This document shows, in pieces, positions 41,698-51,913 of a stretch of DNA of 55,592 nucleotides (its first letter is position 1; each line of letters begins with the position of its first letter). Where the stretch lies: assembly GCA_945868505.1 (NCBI GenBank), contig CAMBLO010000015.1:1-55592 (forward strand), in the 5' to 3' direction. The stretch is from an uncultured Clostridia bacterium (GTDB lineage Bacteria; Bacillota; Clostridia; Lachnospirales; Anaerotignaceae). The notes beneath the pieces are model-generated. The model searched no databases. It was given only the letters and a program-made list of their open reading frames with translations, and was not told the DNA's origin. The position numbers and the translations under genes were made by a program.

Positions 41698-41883
41698 ATG
41701 GCAGTGAAACCGATTGCAAGAAGCTATTGGAGACTGATTAAGACGGGAAATAGAACATTTGCTTCTGTTCCTGACGGCGTGAAGGACGATGTGAAAACGC
41801 TGGCAAAAGAGGATGTGGTTCGGGGTGTCATCACAGAGGAGCAGTACAAGGATTTCATTGGGGAAGCGTTTGCGACCGAATGA
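41698..41883 (+). CDS. CD1375/XkdX-like small protein
   Basis: 61 residues: MAVKPIARSYWRLIKTGNRT with the usual F-x-x-VP motif (FASVPDGVKDDVKTL). These small proteins sit between tail fibre accessory and holin in Clostridia phages. Role unknown. Overlaps the open frame of the holin gene by ATGA, although the true holin start is 20 bp further. Confidence 0.75.
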   Translation: MAVKPIARSYWRLIKTGNRTFASVPDGVKDDVKTLAKEDVVRGVITEEQYKDFIGEAFATE

Positions 41884-41903
41884 AAATGGGAGGAGGAAAA
41901 AGC

Positions 41904-42374
41904 ATGAATGTATTTGACAAGGTGAACCTTATTGGAGGTGCGATTATGGCGGCTTTTGCGGCAGTTTTAGGGCAGTATTGGTTCCTTTTCCTGGGGCTTC
42001 TCATCTGCAACATTGTTGACTGGGTCAGCGGGTGGATGAAAAGCAGCATGAAGGGCGAAAGCTGCAGCAGGGTAGGCGCCATTGGGGCAATGAAGAAGGT
42101 CTGGTATTGGGTGGTCATTGGGATCGCCTTTTTTATTGGATTTTCTTTTGAACAGATGGGGCAGACCATTGGCATTTCGCTGGCATTTATGAACATGGTG
42201 GGCTGGTTTGTGCTGGCCAATTATCTGGTGAACGAGATTCGCAGTATCTTGGAGAACTTAGTGGAAATGGGCGTGCCTGTGCCCGCCTACCTGGTAAAGG
42301 GCTTAAAGGTGACGGCGGAGAAAATTGAAACGGCGGCAGGCGTGCAGACAAAGGACAAGGAGGAAGAAGCATGA
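41904..42374 (+). CDS. holin (phi29/TcdE-type family)
   Basis: 156 residues from ATG 41904 (GGGAGGAGG 8 nt upstream). Membrane segments about 8-24, 28-43, 67-85 and 92-112. FLGLLICNIVDWVSGWMKS and GAIGAMKKVWYWVVIG are the D-x-x-SG and KK motifs of the phage holin 4/TcdE group. It makes membrane lesions that release or activate the amidase encoded next but one. Confidence 0.9.
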   Translation: MNVFDKVNLIGGAIMAAFAAVLGQYWFLFLGLLICNIVDWVSGWMKSSMKGESCSRVGAIGAMKKVWYWVVIGIAFFIGFSFEQMGQTIGISLAFMNMVGWFVLANYLVNEIRSILENLVEMGVPVPAYLVKGLKVTAEKIETAAGVQTKDKEEEA

Positions 42375-42841
42375 AACTGAAAAGCGGCATCACAAAGGAT
42401 TGGCTGAGAAAAAACGTGGACGCAGAGGGCAAGCAGGTGGACAGGAGCATCTGGCTGGATGAATTTGGCTACTGGCACGAGAAGCTTCCCAACGGCAACG
42501 AGATTCGCTACGACAAGAAGCAGGCAGAGGTTTTGATGCACGACGCAAGGGGCGTGGAGCAGATTCCCGCAGAGCATCGGATTTGCGGCTTCTGGCTGAG
42601 ACTGGACGGGCAGTGGGTGGCACCTATGGTCTGCCTTGGCTACAAGAACAACCCCGCCACAGCACAGGTGATTTATGCCGAGAAAACAGAACAGCCCGAC
42701 GGCGGCAGAACACTCTACAGCGAAACACTGATTCTGGATGAGGCGAAGGGCGCAAGGGTACATATCGCCAGCGTACGCATGACGGCGGAGCTGCAGAGAG
42801 TGGAAGAAGAATGCTGGGAAGAATGGGTTAATATTGAATAA
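42371..42841 (+). CDS. unknown protein between holin and amidase (156 residues)
   Basis: Start overlaps the holin stop. Soluble; opens KLKSGITKDWLRKNVDAEGK; no signal peptide or membrane segment, no lysis motif. Its place in the lysis cassette is unusual, since a spanin-type or second holin would be expected there in some phages. Not recognised. Confidence 0.6.
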   Translation: MKLKSGITKDWLRKNVDAEGKQVDRSIWLDEFGYWHEKLPNGNEIRYDKKQAEVLMHDARGVEQIPAEHRICGFWLRLDGQWVAPMVCLGYKNNPATAQVIYAEKTEQPDGGRTLYSETLILDEAKGARVHIASVRMTAELQRVEEECWEEWVNIE

Positions 42842-42853
42842 GGGGGCTTGGCA

Positions 42854-43636
42854 ATGGGGATGCAGAAGAAGATTTTGATTGCCATTGACGACGGCCACGG
42901 AAAGGAAACGGCAGGGAAGCGAAGCCCTGCCTTTTCTGATGGCAGAATCTTAAAAGAGAACGACTTCAACGAGCGGACGGCGGAGTTTCTGCAGGCAGCT
43001 TTGCAGAGAAACGGCTTCGACACGCTGATGGTGGCGCCGGAGGACACGGACACACCCTTGAAAACGAGAGTGCAGCGGGCCAACGACGCAAGGGCGGACA
43101 TTTACATCAGCATCCACGCAAACGCCTACGGGACGGAATGGAACGGGGCAAACGGCGTGGAGACATGGATTTACGAAAAAGTCATGGGAGACAGCGAGAC
43201 TTACCGCTTGGCGAAATGCGTACATTACGGGCTGATCGTGGAGACAGGGCGAAAGAGCAGGGGCATTAAGCGCAGCGGAGAGCTTTATGTGCTGAACAGC
43301 ACAAGGATGCACGCTGTACTGGTGGAATGCGGCTTTATGACGAACAGAGAGGAAGCGGAGCTGCTCTGCACGGAAGAATACTGCAGGAAATGCGGGGAGG
43401 CCATCTGCAAGGGCATCTGCGAATTTTACAAGAGGGAATACAGAGAGGAGGGGACGGAGATGGAGAAGGAAAAAAGATTTCAGACCTTGGCGGAGCTGCC
43501 CGGATGGGCGAAGCCTCTGCTGGAGGAGATGGACAAGCACGGCTGCATCGGCGACAAAGAGCATCTGGACATGAGCTGGGATATGCTGCGGTGCATGGTG
43601 CTGATGGACAGGCTTTGGAAGGAAAGACAGAAATAG
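42854..43636 (+). CDS. N-acetylmuramoyl-L-alanine amidase (endolysin)
   Basis: 260 residues (start at ATG 42854, GGGGG 8 nt upstream; TTG 42848 is possible). Amidase_3 fold: IAIDDGHGKETAGKR with the first zinc His, E in the NERTAEFLQ region, ISIHANAY with the second His, and catalytic VLVECGFMTNREEAELL. A C-terminal helical region (about 200-260) may bind the wall. Cleaves the stem peptide from muramic acid at lysis. No signal peptide, so it needs the holin. Confidence 0.93.
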   Translation: MGMQKKILIAIDDGHGKETAGKRSPAFSDGRILKENDFNERTAEFLQAALQRNGFDTLMVAPEDTDTPLKTRVQRANDARADIYISIHANAYGTEWNGANGVETWIYEKVMGDSETYRLAKCVHYGLIVETGRKSRGIKRSGELYVLNSTRMHAVLVECGFMTNREEAELLCTEEYCRKCGEAICKGICEFYKREYREEGTEMEKEKRFQTLAELPGWAKPLLEEMDKHGCIGDKEHLDMSWDMLRCMVLMDRLWKERQK

Positions 43637-43649
43637 GGAGGGATAGCCA

Positions 43650-45962
43650 ATGGGAATTTTAGGAAAGATTGCTTCTGCGATTCCGAAGCTGGGTTCTTCT
43701 TCATCGAAGAAGGGAAGCAGTTCTTCCAGCAAAAGCAGTTCTTCTAGCAAGAGCAGCGGCACTAAAGTGATTTCTGTTATGGGGAACAAAAACAGTTCTT
43801 CTTCAGGGAATAGCAGCAGTACGGCGAACAAAAGCCAGCAGGCGGCGAATTCCTTTTTGAGCGGAAACAAAACGGCAGGAGCGACACAGACGGCGGGAGG
43901 CACAGCCAACACAGCCCAACAGGCGGCAAATTCTTTTCTGAATGGAAACAAAACGGGAACAACAGGGGCTATCGTCAATGCTGTGAACAAAGCCCAGCAG
44001 GCGATCAATGCTTATCAGAATGGAAGCAAGCCGCAGCAGGCAGGCACAGCGGCCCAGAGCGTGCCAGTTGCCAATCAGGACTATGCCCAGCAGACGGCAC
44101 TGGGAGAGACAGACCCCATACAGCAGGCGGCATTGCAGGCATACATCACCCGCCAATATGCCCACCAGAACGCAGAGAGCGGAGAGGGGGCATACAACGG
44201 GGACCAGAGCATGAGTCTGCCGGATCAGCAGCTTTTGAAGCAATACCAGGCGGCATGGAATCAGGCCAAGGAAAGAGGGGACCAGACAGGCATGGACGCA
44301 GCCCACAAGGCGGCGGAGAACCTGCGGGACAACTACAGATATTACCCTCTGGCAAACAGCAACGGATATGGCCTGGGGGAAAACAACATTGGATTTATCC
44401 GTGACATGGTGGTGCGGGGAGACAGCCTTGGGAACAAATACATCGACCAATACAACAGGGGAACGGTGACAACGATCAAATACGACAAGGACGGCAATTT
44501 TGTGAACCGATACACGGGGGGCAACATTGCCAAACACGATGCGAGGGTGGCGAAGGAAATGCAGAGAACAAACGAAAGACTTGCTAATGCAGGGGCGGAC
44601 AACAACACCTTTGCCGTGCGGATTGCTGACCCCAATGATGCGAACCTGAGCTTAGACCAGATTCGGGCGAAATACGGCGGAGGCATCAGCCAGCAGAACA
44701 ACGGCATTGGGCTTTACACGGCACCTGTGGCACCTATTGGGCAGGCGGCACAGCAGAGCGGCGGAAACGGCGGAAACATTGGCTATTTCGACACCAACAA
44801 GGACTACGCTGCGGCAATCAAAAACGCAGGAAGCACACAGGAAATGCTGCAGCTGCAGCAGGAGCGGCAGAACAAGCTGGACTGGATGAACGCCAACGGG
44901 CAGAACCAGAAGGGCTACACCAATCAGATTTACGGGAACTATCAGAACCTGTTGCAGATGCAACAGAACGGCGCAGGACAGCAGGCGGGGACGATGCAGC
45001 AGAATGGCGGATACGGCGGCATCCCCGAATATCAGGGCATGACGAGGGACGAGCTTTTTGACGGCTACAACGACATGGCGGCAAGCTTGGAAAGCCAGAG
45101 AAATGCTCTGCTGGAGATGGCACTGGCCCAGAACCAGGCAGCACAGGACACCGCCGGGCAGGAATTTGACGACATTGCCAGACAGGCATACATTCTGCGG
45201 AGACAGCAGGAGGTGGCACTTCCCCAGCAGCTGGCGGCACTGGGCATCAGCGGCGGCGGCAGCGAGACGGCGAACCTGCAGCTGCAGGCAGATTATCAGA
45301 ACAACCTGAACCAGAACGAGCAGGCCAGACAGCAGATGTTAAAGGACTATGCTCTGCAGGCACTGCAGGCCCAGACGCAGGCAAACAGCGATATCAGCGG
45401 ATATTATGCGGACGCACAGCAGCAGGCCATGAACGCTTGGCAGAACGAGAGGGCCAACCGGAACAGCTGGAACCAATGGGCTGCAGCCTTCCAGCAGCAG
45501 CTGAACGAATATCAGAACAGCCTGAACCAGCAGACCTTCAACGAGATTCTTGCCAACAGGCAGTATCAGGATGAATTGCAGCAGCAGCAGATCAACCTGG
45601 CACTGCAGATGGGCGATTACAAGAAGCTGGCGGCACTGGGCTACGACAGCAGCTATCTGAAACGGATGCAGGATGCGGAGCTGGAGCAGATGGCGCTGGA
45701 GGCGGCGCTGACGAGGGCGAATATCGCTAAGGTGAACAGCAGTGTGACAAAAGGGAGCGGCGGAGGGAAGAAAAGTATAATCAATGAAGAGGATGATAAC
45801 CCGACTGAGCCTATGAAGGTTGGCAATGAGATTGGCGACAACTGGGTATATATTTCCGGCTTAGGCAAGGTGACAACGGACGAGGTGGACCAGATGCTGG
45901 AGCATGGCACGCTGAAGGAAGTAGTAATGAACGGAAAAATTTACTACGTGAAAGCGAGGTAA
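43650..45962 (+). CDS. internal virion / ejection protein, Gln- and Asn-rich
   Basis: 770 residues. A short amphipathic N-terminus (MGILGKIASAIPKLG), Ser-rich run, then related segments QQAANSFLSGNKT, QQAANSFLNGNKT and QQAINAYQNGSKP (about 65-130). Long Gln/Ala-rich helical zone about 430-690 and a basic C-terminus. No cysteines stand out. Placed after lysis genes, before the 1,947-residue protein, like the core proteins of T7-type phages injected with DNA. Confidence 0.65.
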   Translation: MGILGKIASAIPKLGSSSSKKGSSSSSKSSSSSKSSGTKVISVMGNKNSSSSGNSSSTANKSQQAANSFLSGNKTAGATQTAGGTANTAQQAANSFLNGNKTGTTGAIVNAVNKAQQAINAYQNGSKPQQAGTAAQSVPVANQDYAQQTALGETDPIQQAALQAYITRQYAHQNAESGEGAYNGDQSMSLPDQQLLKQYQAAWNQAKERGDQTGMDAAHKAAENLRDNYRYYPLANSNGYGLGENNIGFIRDMVVRGDSLGNKYIDQYNRGTVTTIKYDKDGNFVNRYTGGNIAKHDARVAKEMQRTNERLANAGADNNTFAVRIADPNDANLSLDQIRAKYGGGISQQNNGIGLYTAPVAPIGQAAQQSGGNGGNIGYFDTNKDYAAAIKNAGSTQEMLQLQQERQNKLDWMNANGQNQKGYTNQIYGNYQNLLQMQQNGAGQQAGTMQQNGGYGGIPEYQGMTRDELFDGYNDMAASLESQRNALLEMALAQNQAAQDTAGQEFDDIARQAYILRRQQEVALPQQLAALGISGGGSETANLQLQADYQNNLNQNEQARQQMLKDYALQALQAQTQANSDISGYYADAQQQAMNAWQNERANRNSWNQWAAAFQQQLNEYQNSLNQQTFNEILANRQYQDELQQQQINLALQMGDYKKLAALGYDSSYLKRMQDAELEQMALEAALTRANIAKVNSSVTKGSGGGKKSIINEEDDNPTEPMKVGNEIGDNWVYISGLGKVTTDEVDQMLEHGTLKEVVMNGKIYYVKAR

Positions 45963-45967
45963 TTTAC

Positions 45968-48900
45968 ATGAAGGCAAGCGAAAGACTGCGTAAGCAGATG
46001 GAGGAACAGGGACTTCTGGGAACGGATGCAAAGAAAGCGAAGGTTATTGTCAACACAACACAGAAGAAGGCGGCGGAGAAATCCGCCCCTTCTTTGCGTT
46101 CCGGGGGAATGGCGGCGAAAAAACTTCCGCAAACAGAGCTTTTTAAAAACATTACGCTTCCAAGGGCTGAAACAAAAAGACAAACACAAAGACAAATACA
46201 AAGGGCGAGGGTCAATATCAACACGGACAGGGGATTTGTGCCGGATTCTCAGCTGATGCGCCAGCTTGGGCGGACAGGAACGACCTTCCAGAAAAGCACG
46301 GCGCAGGACGAAAAGACAAGGCTTTATGAAACCAACGACAGCCTTTTGAGCCCCCAGGAGATACTGAAAAAATACAGCTATGTGGTCCAGGACAAGGACA
46401 TGGACTATGGGACACTGCGGAGGGCTGTGAGCAAGGGGATGCAGGAGGTTGGGCGCACCTTGCGGGGAACCAACGACAACAGCCAATATGAAAGGGTGGC
46501 GAAGCTGCAGACGGAGCTGCAGGGGAGACTGAAAAGTGCTTCCTTTACGGCGGGGCTGCTGGAAGGCATGGGCGGCGACGGGAAGGATGCCCTGATACGG
46601 CTTTCGGGAAACGAGGCACTGCAGAAACAGAACGAAGCCCTGAAAGCCCAGATGGAGGCAACGCAGGCGAACCACAGGGGCGCCGCCACGGCGGGGCAGC
46701 TGACAGGGGAATTGGCCAAGGCGGGGGCAGGATACATGACCATCGGCAAGGCGGCGGAAAATCTGGCGCTGAAAGGGGCAGGAAAGCTGGGACAGCGGAT
46801 GGCGGCGGCAACGGCAGCGGATGGGGCGCAGAAGCTGGCGGCAAGGGTTCTGCTTGACCCGAAGAAGGCAAAGGCGGCGGGATTTACTGCAAGGATGCTG
46901 GCACAGCAGGCGGCGGACACGGCGGTGAATACCCCTATCACCATCATCAACGGGGCGGCGGAAGGAAAGAGCAAGAAGGAGATTTTGCAGGACTTCGGCA
47001 AGCAGGAGGCCATGGATGCGGCATTCAACCTGGGGCTGGCAGGACTGGGCGTCGGGGCGAAGATGGTTGCAGATAAAGCAGGAACAAAAATCGCCATGCA
47101 CAACATTCCCAAACAGATTGAAAAAAGTATGACAGGGCAGATGGCATCCAGTGACTTTATTAAGTTGGGGAAAACACCAGAAATTCTGCAAAAATACGGA
47201 ATGATTAAAGGGGAAATGCTGATGCCGCAGAGCGTTGTTCCAAAGGTTGCATACCCTGCGGAATATAGAAAGGCACTGGCAAAAGGTGAAAGCATTTCTG
47301 AAAATCAAATTAAAAAAATTCAAGGGCATAACCTTGGTTTTGAAGCGATTCGTCAGCTGCCGGAGAAAATGAAAAACCCTGTGGCAATATTGAAATCTGA
47401 CACACAGGACGGAAGTATTGTGGTATTAACAGATATGGTTGATACTCACAAAAATCCAATTATTGTTCCTGTGAAGGTGAATCAAAATGGATATAGTGAA
47501 TTTTCATCTGTTGTCCCGTCTATGTATGGGAAAAAGGATTTTTTGGATTTTATAAACAACCAGAGGGAGAAAGGAAATATTCTTTATTTGAACAAAAAAA
47601 AGAACCTGCAACATTTCCCTGACAACGGGGTCCAATTCCCCGAGTCGTACTCTGATGCAGATCCTATGCTTAGGATAGCACAGCGGAGCGGCAATGTCAA
47701 GGAAGGGGAATTGAAGAATATTTCCAAAGGGAATAAATTGGAACAGGCGGAAGTGGCGTCAGAGCAGGCGATAAAAGAGACTGCGGCAGAGACGGGAGGT
47801 ATCCGTCAGGAGACCATACAGGGCGCCGCAGCGGGCATGGCGGAGAAGCGAAACATTCTGGCAAAGCGGATGAGCCGAGAGGAAATCAATGCCTTAGAGA
47901 CAGAATATGCCAACCTGCAGAGCGCAGAATACAAGGCGGCGAAGCTGCAGGAGGTGAGCGACGCCACAGGGGGAGACCCTGCCGCCATTCGGAACGCCCA
48001 GAAGGAGCTGGAGGACAGAAAACTGGAGATTGAAAAAACACTGACCCAGCAGGAGGCATTGCGGACCAGTGACAGCATCATCAAAGATGTTTCCGACGAG
48101 GTTGTGGGGATTTTCAACTTGAAAGGGAAAAAGAGAAAACAGCAGGTACAGGATGCCTTGCGGCGGTTGATCGCTGAGGCAGAGGATGGGAAAATCAGCG
48201 AGGAGCGGAGAAACAGCCTCTTTGAGAAATTATTCCAAATCAGCGGAAAAAGCAAGACGGGAGTATATGGGCTGAAAAAGCGGCTGAGAGAGAAAAAGCT
48301 GATTCTGAGCGTAGAGGGAGCGGCAGATATTCCCGATATTAGCCAATGGAACAGGACTTTGTCCGGAAAGATGGGGAAAATCAAAGTGAGCCGGGACAGC
48401 AACATCAGTGCTTTTTACCACGAGCTGCGGAAGGATTTCCCTGCTTACTTCCCCGAGGGCATCGACAGAGAGGCAGACCAGCTGCGGCAGATGCGAAAAA
48501 TTGCGGAAAAGCGGCAGGGAGAAATCGGGCTAGAAAAGAGTAATTATCAAGAAAACTTCAACCGTGCATTGGACAGGCTGACGGATGCATTGGACGTGCA
48601 TACGGCCTACGCCGCAGAGGTCGGGAAAAAGGCGGAAGGCTTCCAATCCAACCTTTTGGGAAAAACCGACTATGGGAAGGTTTCCACGGCGGAGGTTGAG
48701 GCATGGAACAAAGAGAGATGGCGGCTGCAGGAGATTGCCGACGGGGTTCCCAATGACCTGAACGAGACAGAAAAGCACTGGCTGGAAGGGATGCTAAACG
48801 GAGACATTACGGAGGTGCAGGCGAAGAAGGCAACGGGACCGAGATATGCTCTGATCAAGCAGCAATACGACGTGCAGAAGCCCTTACGGGAGATAGAGGA

Positions 48901-51811
48901 AAAAATCAACGGACACAAACAATATGTTAGCGCAAAGAAATATAACCTTGCGGCAGAAACCATCGGAGAAATGCGCATGGCAGACGGGGCGCAGGCGGGA
49001 TGGAAGGACAAGCCGACGGGGTTCCTTTACGGGAGAGAAACCCAGGAGAGAAACCTGCGGGACATTGCCCCGGACAAGGAGACAGCCGACAGGATTGAGC
49101 AGGTCTACTTTGCGCCGATCCACGAAAACGAGAGACAGCGCACCCTGCTGATGAAGGAATACAAAGGCAGACTGAAAAAGCTGAAAATCAGCACAAGGAA
49201 GAACATCCCCATCGGCATTCCCGGCAGCGGCGAGACAAGATGCAGCGAAAGCGCATTGGTACAATGGCTGGGGGAAAGCAGATATGAGCTGCAGCGGATG
49301 AAGGCGGCAGGCGCAGCCAAAGAAAGCTATCTGGAGCTGGAGAACGCCATCAACAGAATTGAAAGAGGGCTGCACCCCAATCAGCTTGCAAAAATCAACG
49401 ATGGGATTGAGCAGCTGCGGAGCATTTATGAGGAGCTGCACCCGATGATCAACGAGGTTCTGATTCGGAACGGATATGACCCCATTGGCTATATCCCCGG
49501 ATATTTCCCCCACATGAACTTTGACGACCCCACAGGGCCTTTGGAGACGGCGGCGGCAAAGCTGGGCTTTGATTTTTCCTCCAAGGAGCTGCCCATGGAC
49601 ATTGCGGGGAGAACGGAAATCTTCCGCCCCGGCAAGAGATGGGCAGGGAACTTTCTGCAAAGAACGGGGACAAAGACGGACTATGACGCACTGCGAGCAT
49701 TTGACCTCTACATCGACAATATTTCCGACGTCATCTACCACACGGACGATATTCGGAACCTGCGCAGCATGGAGGACTATATTCGATACAGCCTTTCCGA
49801 CGAGGGGATTCAGAAGGAGATTGAGGCGATACGGAAGGACAGGAGCCTGATGCCGGAGGAAAAGCAGGCGAAGCTGGACGAGATTTACAAAACAAGGATG
49901 AAGGACCACAAGCTGCAGAACTATGTAAACAACCTTCGCACCTACACTGACCTGCTGGCGGGGAAGAAACACCCTATAGACAGACCATTGGAAACACAGG
50001 TTTTCGGGAGAAAGGCTTACAAGGCCATCAACGAGATTGAAAACAGAGTGGCGGGGAACATGGTGGCGGCAAACATTGGATCTGCCCTGACGAACTTTAT
50101 CCCCATCACTCAGGGCATGAGCAACATGAGACTTTCCAGCAATTTAAAAGGGCTGGGGGAAGCACTGATCTCCATGGGCAGGGGAGAAATGGACGAGCTG
50201 ACGAAAAAGAGTGCCTTTCTGGCAACAAGAGAGGGAACGGAGCAGCTCTACAAAACGACCATGCGGAAGATTTCCGACGTGGCGGGGAAGCCTATGGAAT
50301 GGGCGGACAAATTCAGCACTCAGGCCGTTTGGCGCAGCAGATATTACGACAACCTTGCCAAGGGCATGGCAGAGGAGGAAGCCATCAAAAACGCAGACAA
50401 ATTCGCCAGAGGGCTTTTTGCGGGAAGGAGCAAGGGGGCTATGCCCACGTTATTTTCTGCAAAGGCAGCGAAGCCGCTGACCATGTTCAATCTGGAGGTG
50501 AACAACACGATCAGCTACCTGACAAAGGACATTCCCAGAGAGGCACAGGGTGACGTTTTAAAAATGATGAATGCTTACGGCGGGCTTGTCATTGGGGCAT
50601 ATATCTACAATGATATGTATGAAAAGCTGACAGGGAGACGCCCTGCCCTTGACCCCTTCGGCATTGCAAACGAAGCCTTTGGCGACCTGACGGGGGAAAA
50701 GGTGCGGAACACACTGGACATCATTGGAGACTTGGTAGAGGGGGACGGCCTGCAGCTGACGGAAAAGACAGAGAAGAAAAAGGGCGCAGAAGTATATTCA
50801 GGACTTAAAGAAAATATTGCAGAGAATATTCCTTTCATCGGCGGTTTGATGGGCGGCGGACGTATTCCGATTAGTTCCGCATTTCCTGACTTTGATGCAA
50901 TCGGCGAGGCAAAGGCAAACTATGCCACAGGAGACATCACAAAAGAAAGAAAAAATCAGATCGTCAGAAAGGAATTTGGAAAATCACTTGCTTATATGGC
51001 GATGCCTGTTGCCGGAGGTCAGACCAAAAAGACCGTAGAGGGCTTAAACATGATGCGCAAGGGCGGAAATTTTACCCAGACGAACAAAGGAGAACGGCTG
51101 CAATTTGCCGTAGACCAGGATAAAAAAACAAACTGGGTACAGGCTGCGCTTTTCGGGAAATGGGCAATACCTGAAGCACAGGCGCATATGGAGAAAAAAA
51201 GAACATTAAGCGAAAAAAATACGGAGACATATAAAAAGTTGGTTGAGGATGGCGCAAAAAATACCAGGGCTTTTGAAACACTCAGCAGGATGCAGATGGA
51301 GGAAAAGGATAAAGAAAAGCGGAGAGTGATCCGCAGCAGTATTCTGAGCGAAGAACAGAAAGCGATTCTTTACCACAGCATTACGGATGAGGACAGCGCA
51401 GACCGCAGGATTTTAGACCATTACCAGGGGACGGCGCACATGGGAAAGGCTGCCGACTGCCTGATGCGGATGGCGGACTATAAGGATAATAAGCCAAAAA
51501 AATATATCCTGCAGAACACGAACCTTCCTGATGCGGAGAAAAAATACATCTATCTGGAAAAAATAGTGCAAAAAGATGACAGAGAGAAGGAGACAAAGAA
51601 AATTGATGCTTTGATGGGCGCCGGCATTGGAATGAACGATTACATAGACATCAAAAATAAATATGCACAGATAAATGCAAGCAAATCCAAAACAATGCCA
51701 GATGACATGAGCAGATGGCTGAGAGAGAAAGGATTTACATGGCAACAGCAGGCAGTTATTAAAGAACAGTTTATTTTCTGGGGGATGCATCCTAAAAAAT
51801 ATAAGAACTAA
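45968..51811 (+). CDS. giant internal virion protein with an embedded polyvalent/toxin-type domain
   Basis: 1,947 residues. Mostly helical, with small coiled regions. Residues about 385-570 (bases 47,120-47,680) differ: LMPQSVVPKVAYP, GHNLGFEAIRQLPEKMKNPV, SIVVLTDMVD, SMYGKKDF and NILYLNKKKN match the MuF-C/PBECR-type nuclease-toxin domain pattern, and this stretch is more AT-rich than both flanks. Hydrophobic helices at about 1,360-1,400 and 1,530-1,550 could make part of an ejection channel. Carried in the capsid and injected with DNA by analogy with T7 gp16. No clear lytic transglycosylase motif seen. Confidence 0.7.
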   Translation: MKASERLRKQMEEQGLLGTDAKKAKVIVNTTQKKAAEKSAPSLRSGGMAAKKLPQTELFKNITLPRAETKRQTQRQIQRARVNINTDRGFVPDSQLMRQLGRTGTTFQKSTAQDEKTRLYETNDSLLSPQEILKKYSYVVQDKDMDYGTLRRAVSKGMQEVGRTLRGTNDNSQYERVAKLQTELQGRLKSASFTAGLLEGMGGDGKDALIRLSGNEALQKQNEALKAQMEATQANHRGAATAGQLTGELAKAGAGYMTIGKAAENLALKGAGKLGQRMAAATAADGAQKLAARVLLDPKKAKAAGFTARMLAQQAADTAVNTPITIINGAAEGKSKKEILQDFGKQEAMDAAFNLGLAGLGVGAKMVADKAGTKIAMHNIPKQIEKSMTGQMASSDFIKLGKTPEILQKYGMIKGEMLMPQSVVPKVAYPAEYRKALAKGESISENQIKKIQGHNLGFEAIRQLPEKMKNPVAILKSDTQDGSIVVLTDMVDTHKNPIIVPVKVNQNGYSEFSSVVPSMYGKKDFLDFINNQREKGNILYLNKKKNLQHFPDNGVQFPESYSDADPMLRIAQRSGNVKEGELKNISKGNKLEQAEVASEQAIKETAAETGGIRQETIQGAAAGMAEKRNILAKRMSREEINALETEYANLQSAEYKAAKLQEVSDATGGDPAAIRNAQKELEDRKLEIEKTLTQQEALRTSDSIIKDVSDEVVGIFNLKGKKRKQQVQDALRRLIAEAEDGKISEERRNSLFEKLFQISGKSKTGVYGLKKRLREKKLILSVEGAADIPDISQWNRTLSGKMGKIKVSRDSNISAFYHELRKDFPAYFPEGIDREADQLRQMRKIAEKRQGEIGLEKSNYQENFNRALDRLTDALDVHTAYAAEVGKKAEGFQSNLLGKTDYGKVSTAEVEAWNKERWRLQEIADGVPNDLNETEKHWLEGMLNGDITEVQAKKATGPRYALIKQQYDVQKPLREIEEKINGHKQYVSAKKYNLAAETIGEMRMADGAQAGWKDKPTGFLYGRETQERNLRDIAPDKETADRIEQVYFAPIHENERQRTLLMKEYKGRLKKLKISTRKNIPIGIPGSGETRCSESALVQWLGESRYELQRMKAAGAAKESYLELENAINRIERGLHPNQLAKINDGIEQLRSIYEELHPMINEVLIRNGYDPIGYIPGYFPHMNFDDPTGPLETAAAKLGFDFSSKELPMDIAGRTEIFRPGKRWAGNFLQRTGTKTDYDALRAFDLYIDNISDVIYHTDDIRNLRSMEDYIRYSLSDEGIQKEIEAIRKDRSLMPEEKQAKLDEIYKTRMKDHKLQNYVNNLRTYTDLLAGKKHPIDRPLETQVFGRKAYKAINEIENRVAGNMVAANIGSALTNFIPITQGMSNMRLSSNLKGLGEALISMGRGEMDELTKKSAFLATREGTEQLYKTTMRKISDVAGKPMEWADKFSTQAVWRSRYYDNLAKGMAEEEAIKNADKFARGLFAGRSKGAMPTLFSAKAAKPLTMFNLEVNNTISYLTKDIPREAQGDVLKMMNAYGGLVIGAYIYNDMYEKLTGRRPALDPFGIANEAFGDLTGEKVRNTLDIIGDLVEGDGLQLTEKTEKKKGAEVYSGLKENIAENIPFIGGLMGGGRIPISSAFPDFDAIGEAKANYATGDITKERKNQIVRKEFGKSLAYMAMPVAGGQTKKTVEGLNMMRKGGNFTQTNKGERLQFAVDQDKKTNWVQAALFGKWAIPEAQAHMEKKRTLSEKNTETYKKLVEDGAKNTRAFETLSRMQMEEKDKEKRRVIRSSILSEEQKAILYHSITDEDSADRRILDHYQGTAHMGKAADCLMRMADYKDNKPKKYILQNTNLPDAEKKYIYLEKIVQKDDREKETKKIDALMGAGIGMNDYIDIKNKYAQINASKSKTMPDDMSRWLREKGFTWQQQAVIKEQFIFWGMHPKKYKN

Positions 51812-51812
51812 T

Positions 51813-51835
51813 GTTGAGCTGCCGAGGATTCCTCG
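51813..51835 (+). terminator. hairpin at the end of the late operon
   Basis: TGCCGAGGATTCCTCGGCA is a near-perfect palindrome 1-2 bp after the giant gene's stop, followed by ACTCTTTCC. Weak T run, so probably a partial terminator or 3' stabilizer. Confidence 0.6.
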
Positions 51836-51913
51836 GCAACTCTTTCCAAAAAGGAAACAGTTGAAAACGAAAAGTATACTTATTATTTTCCATAACAAAA
51901 ATGCAAATTATAC

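Noticed and set aside
45944..47329. Open minus-strand frame of 461 codons
   Set aside because: Antisense to the N-terminal part of the giant virion gene; His/Arg/Cys-rich, no domain, no ribosome site.
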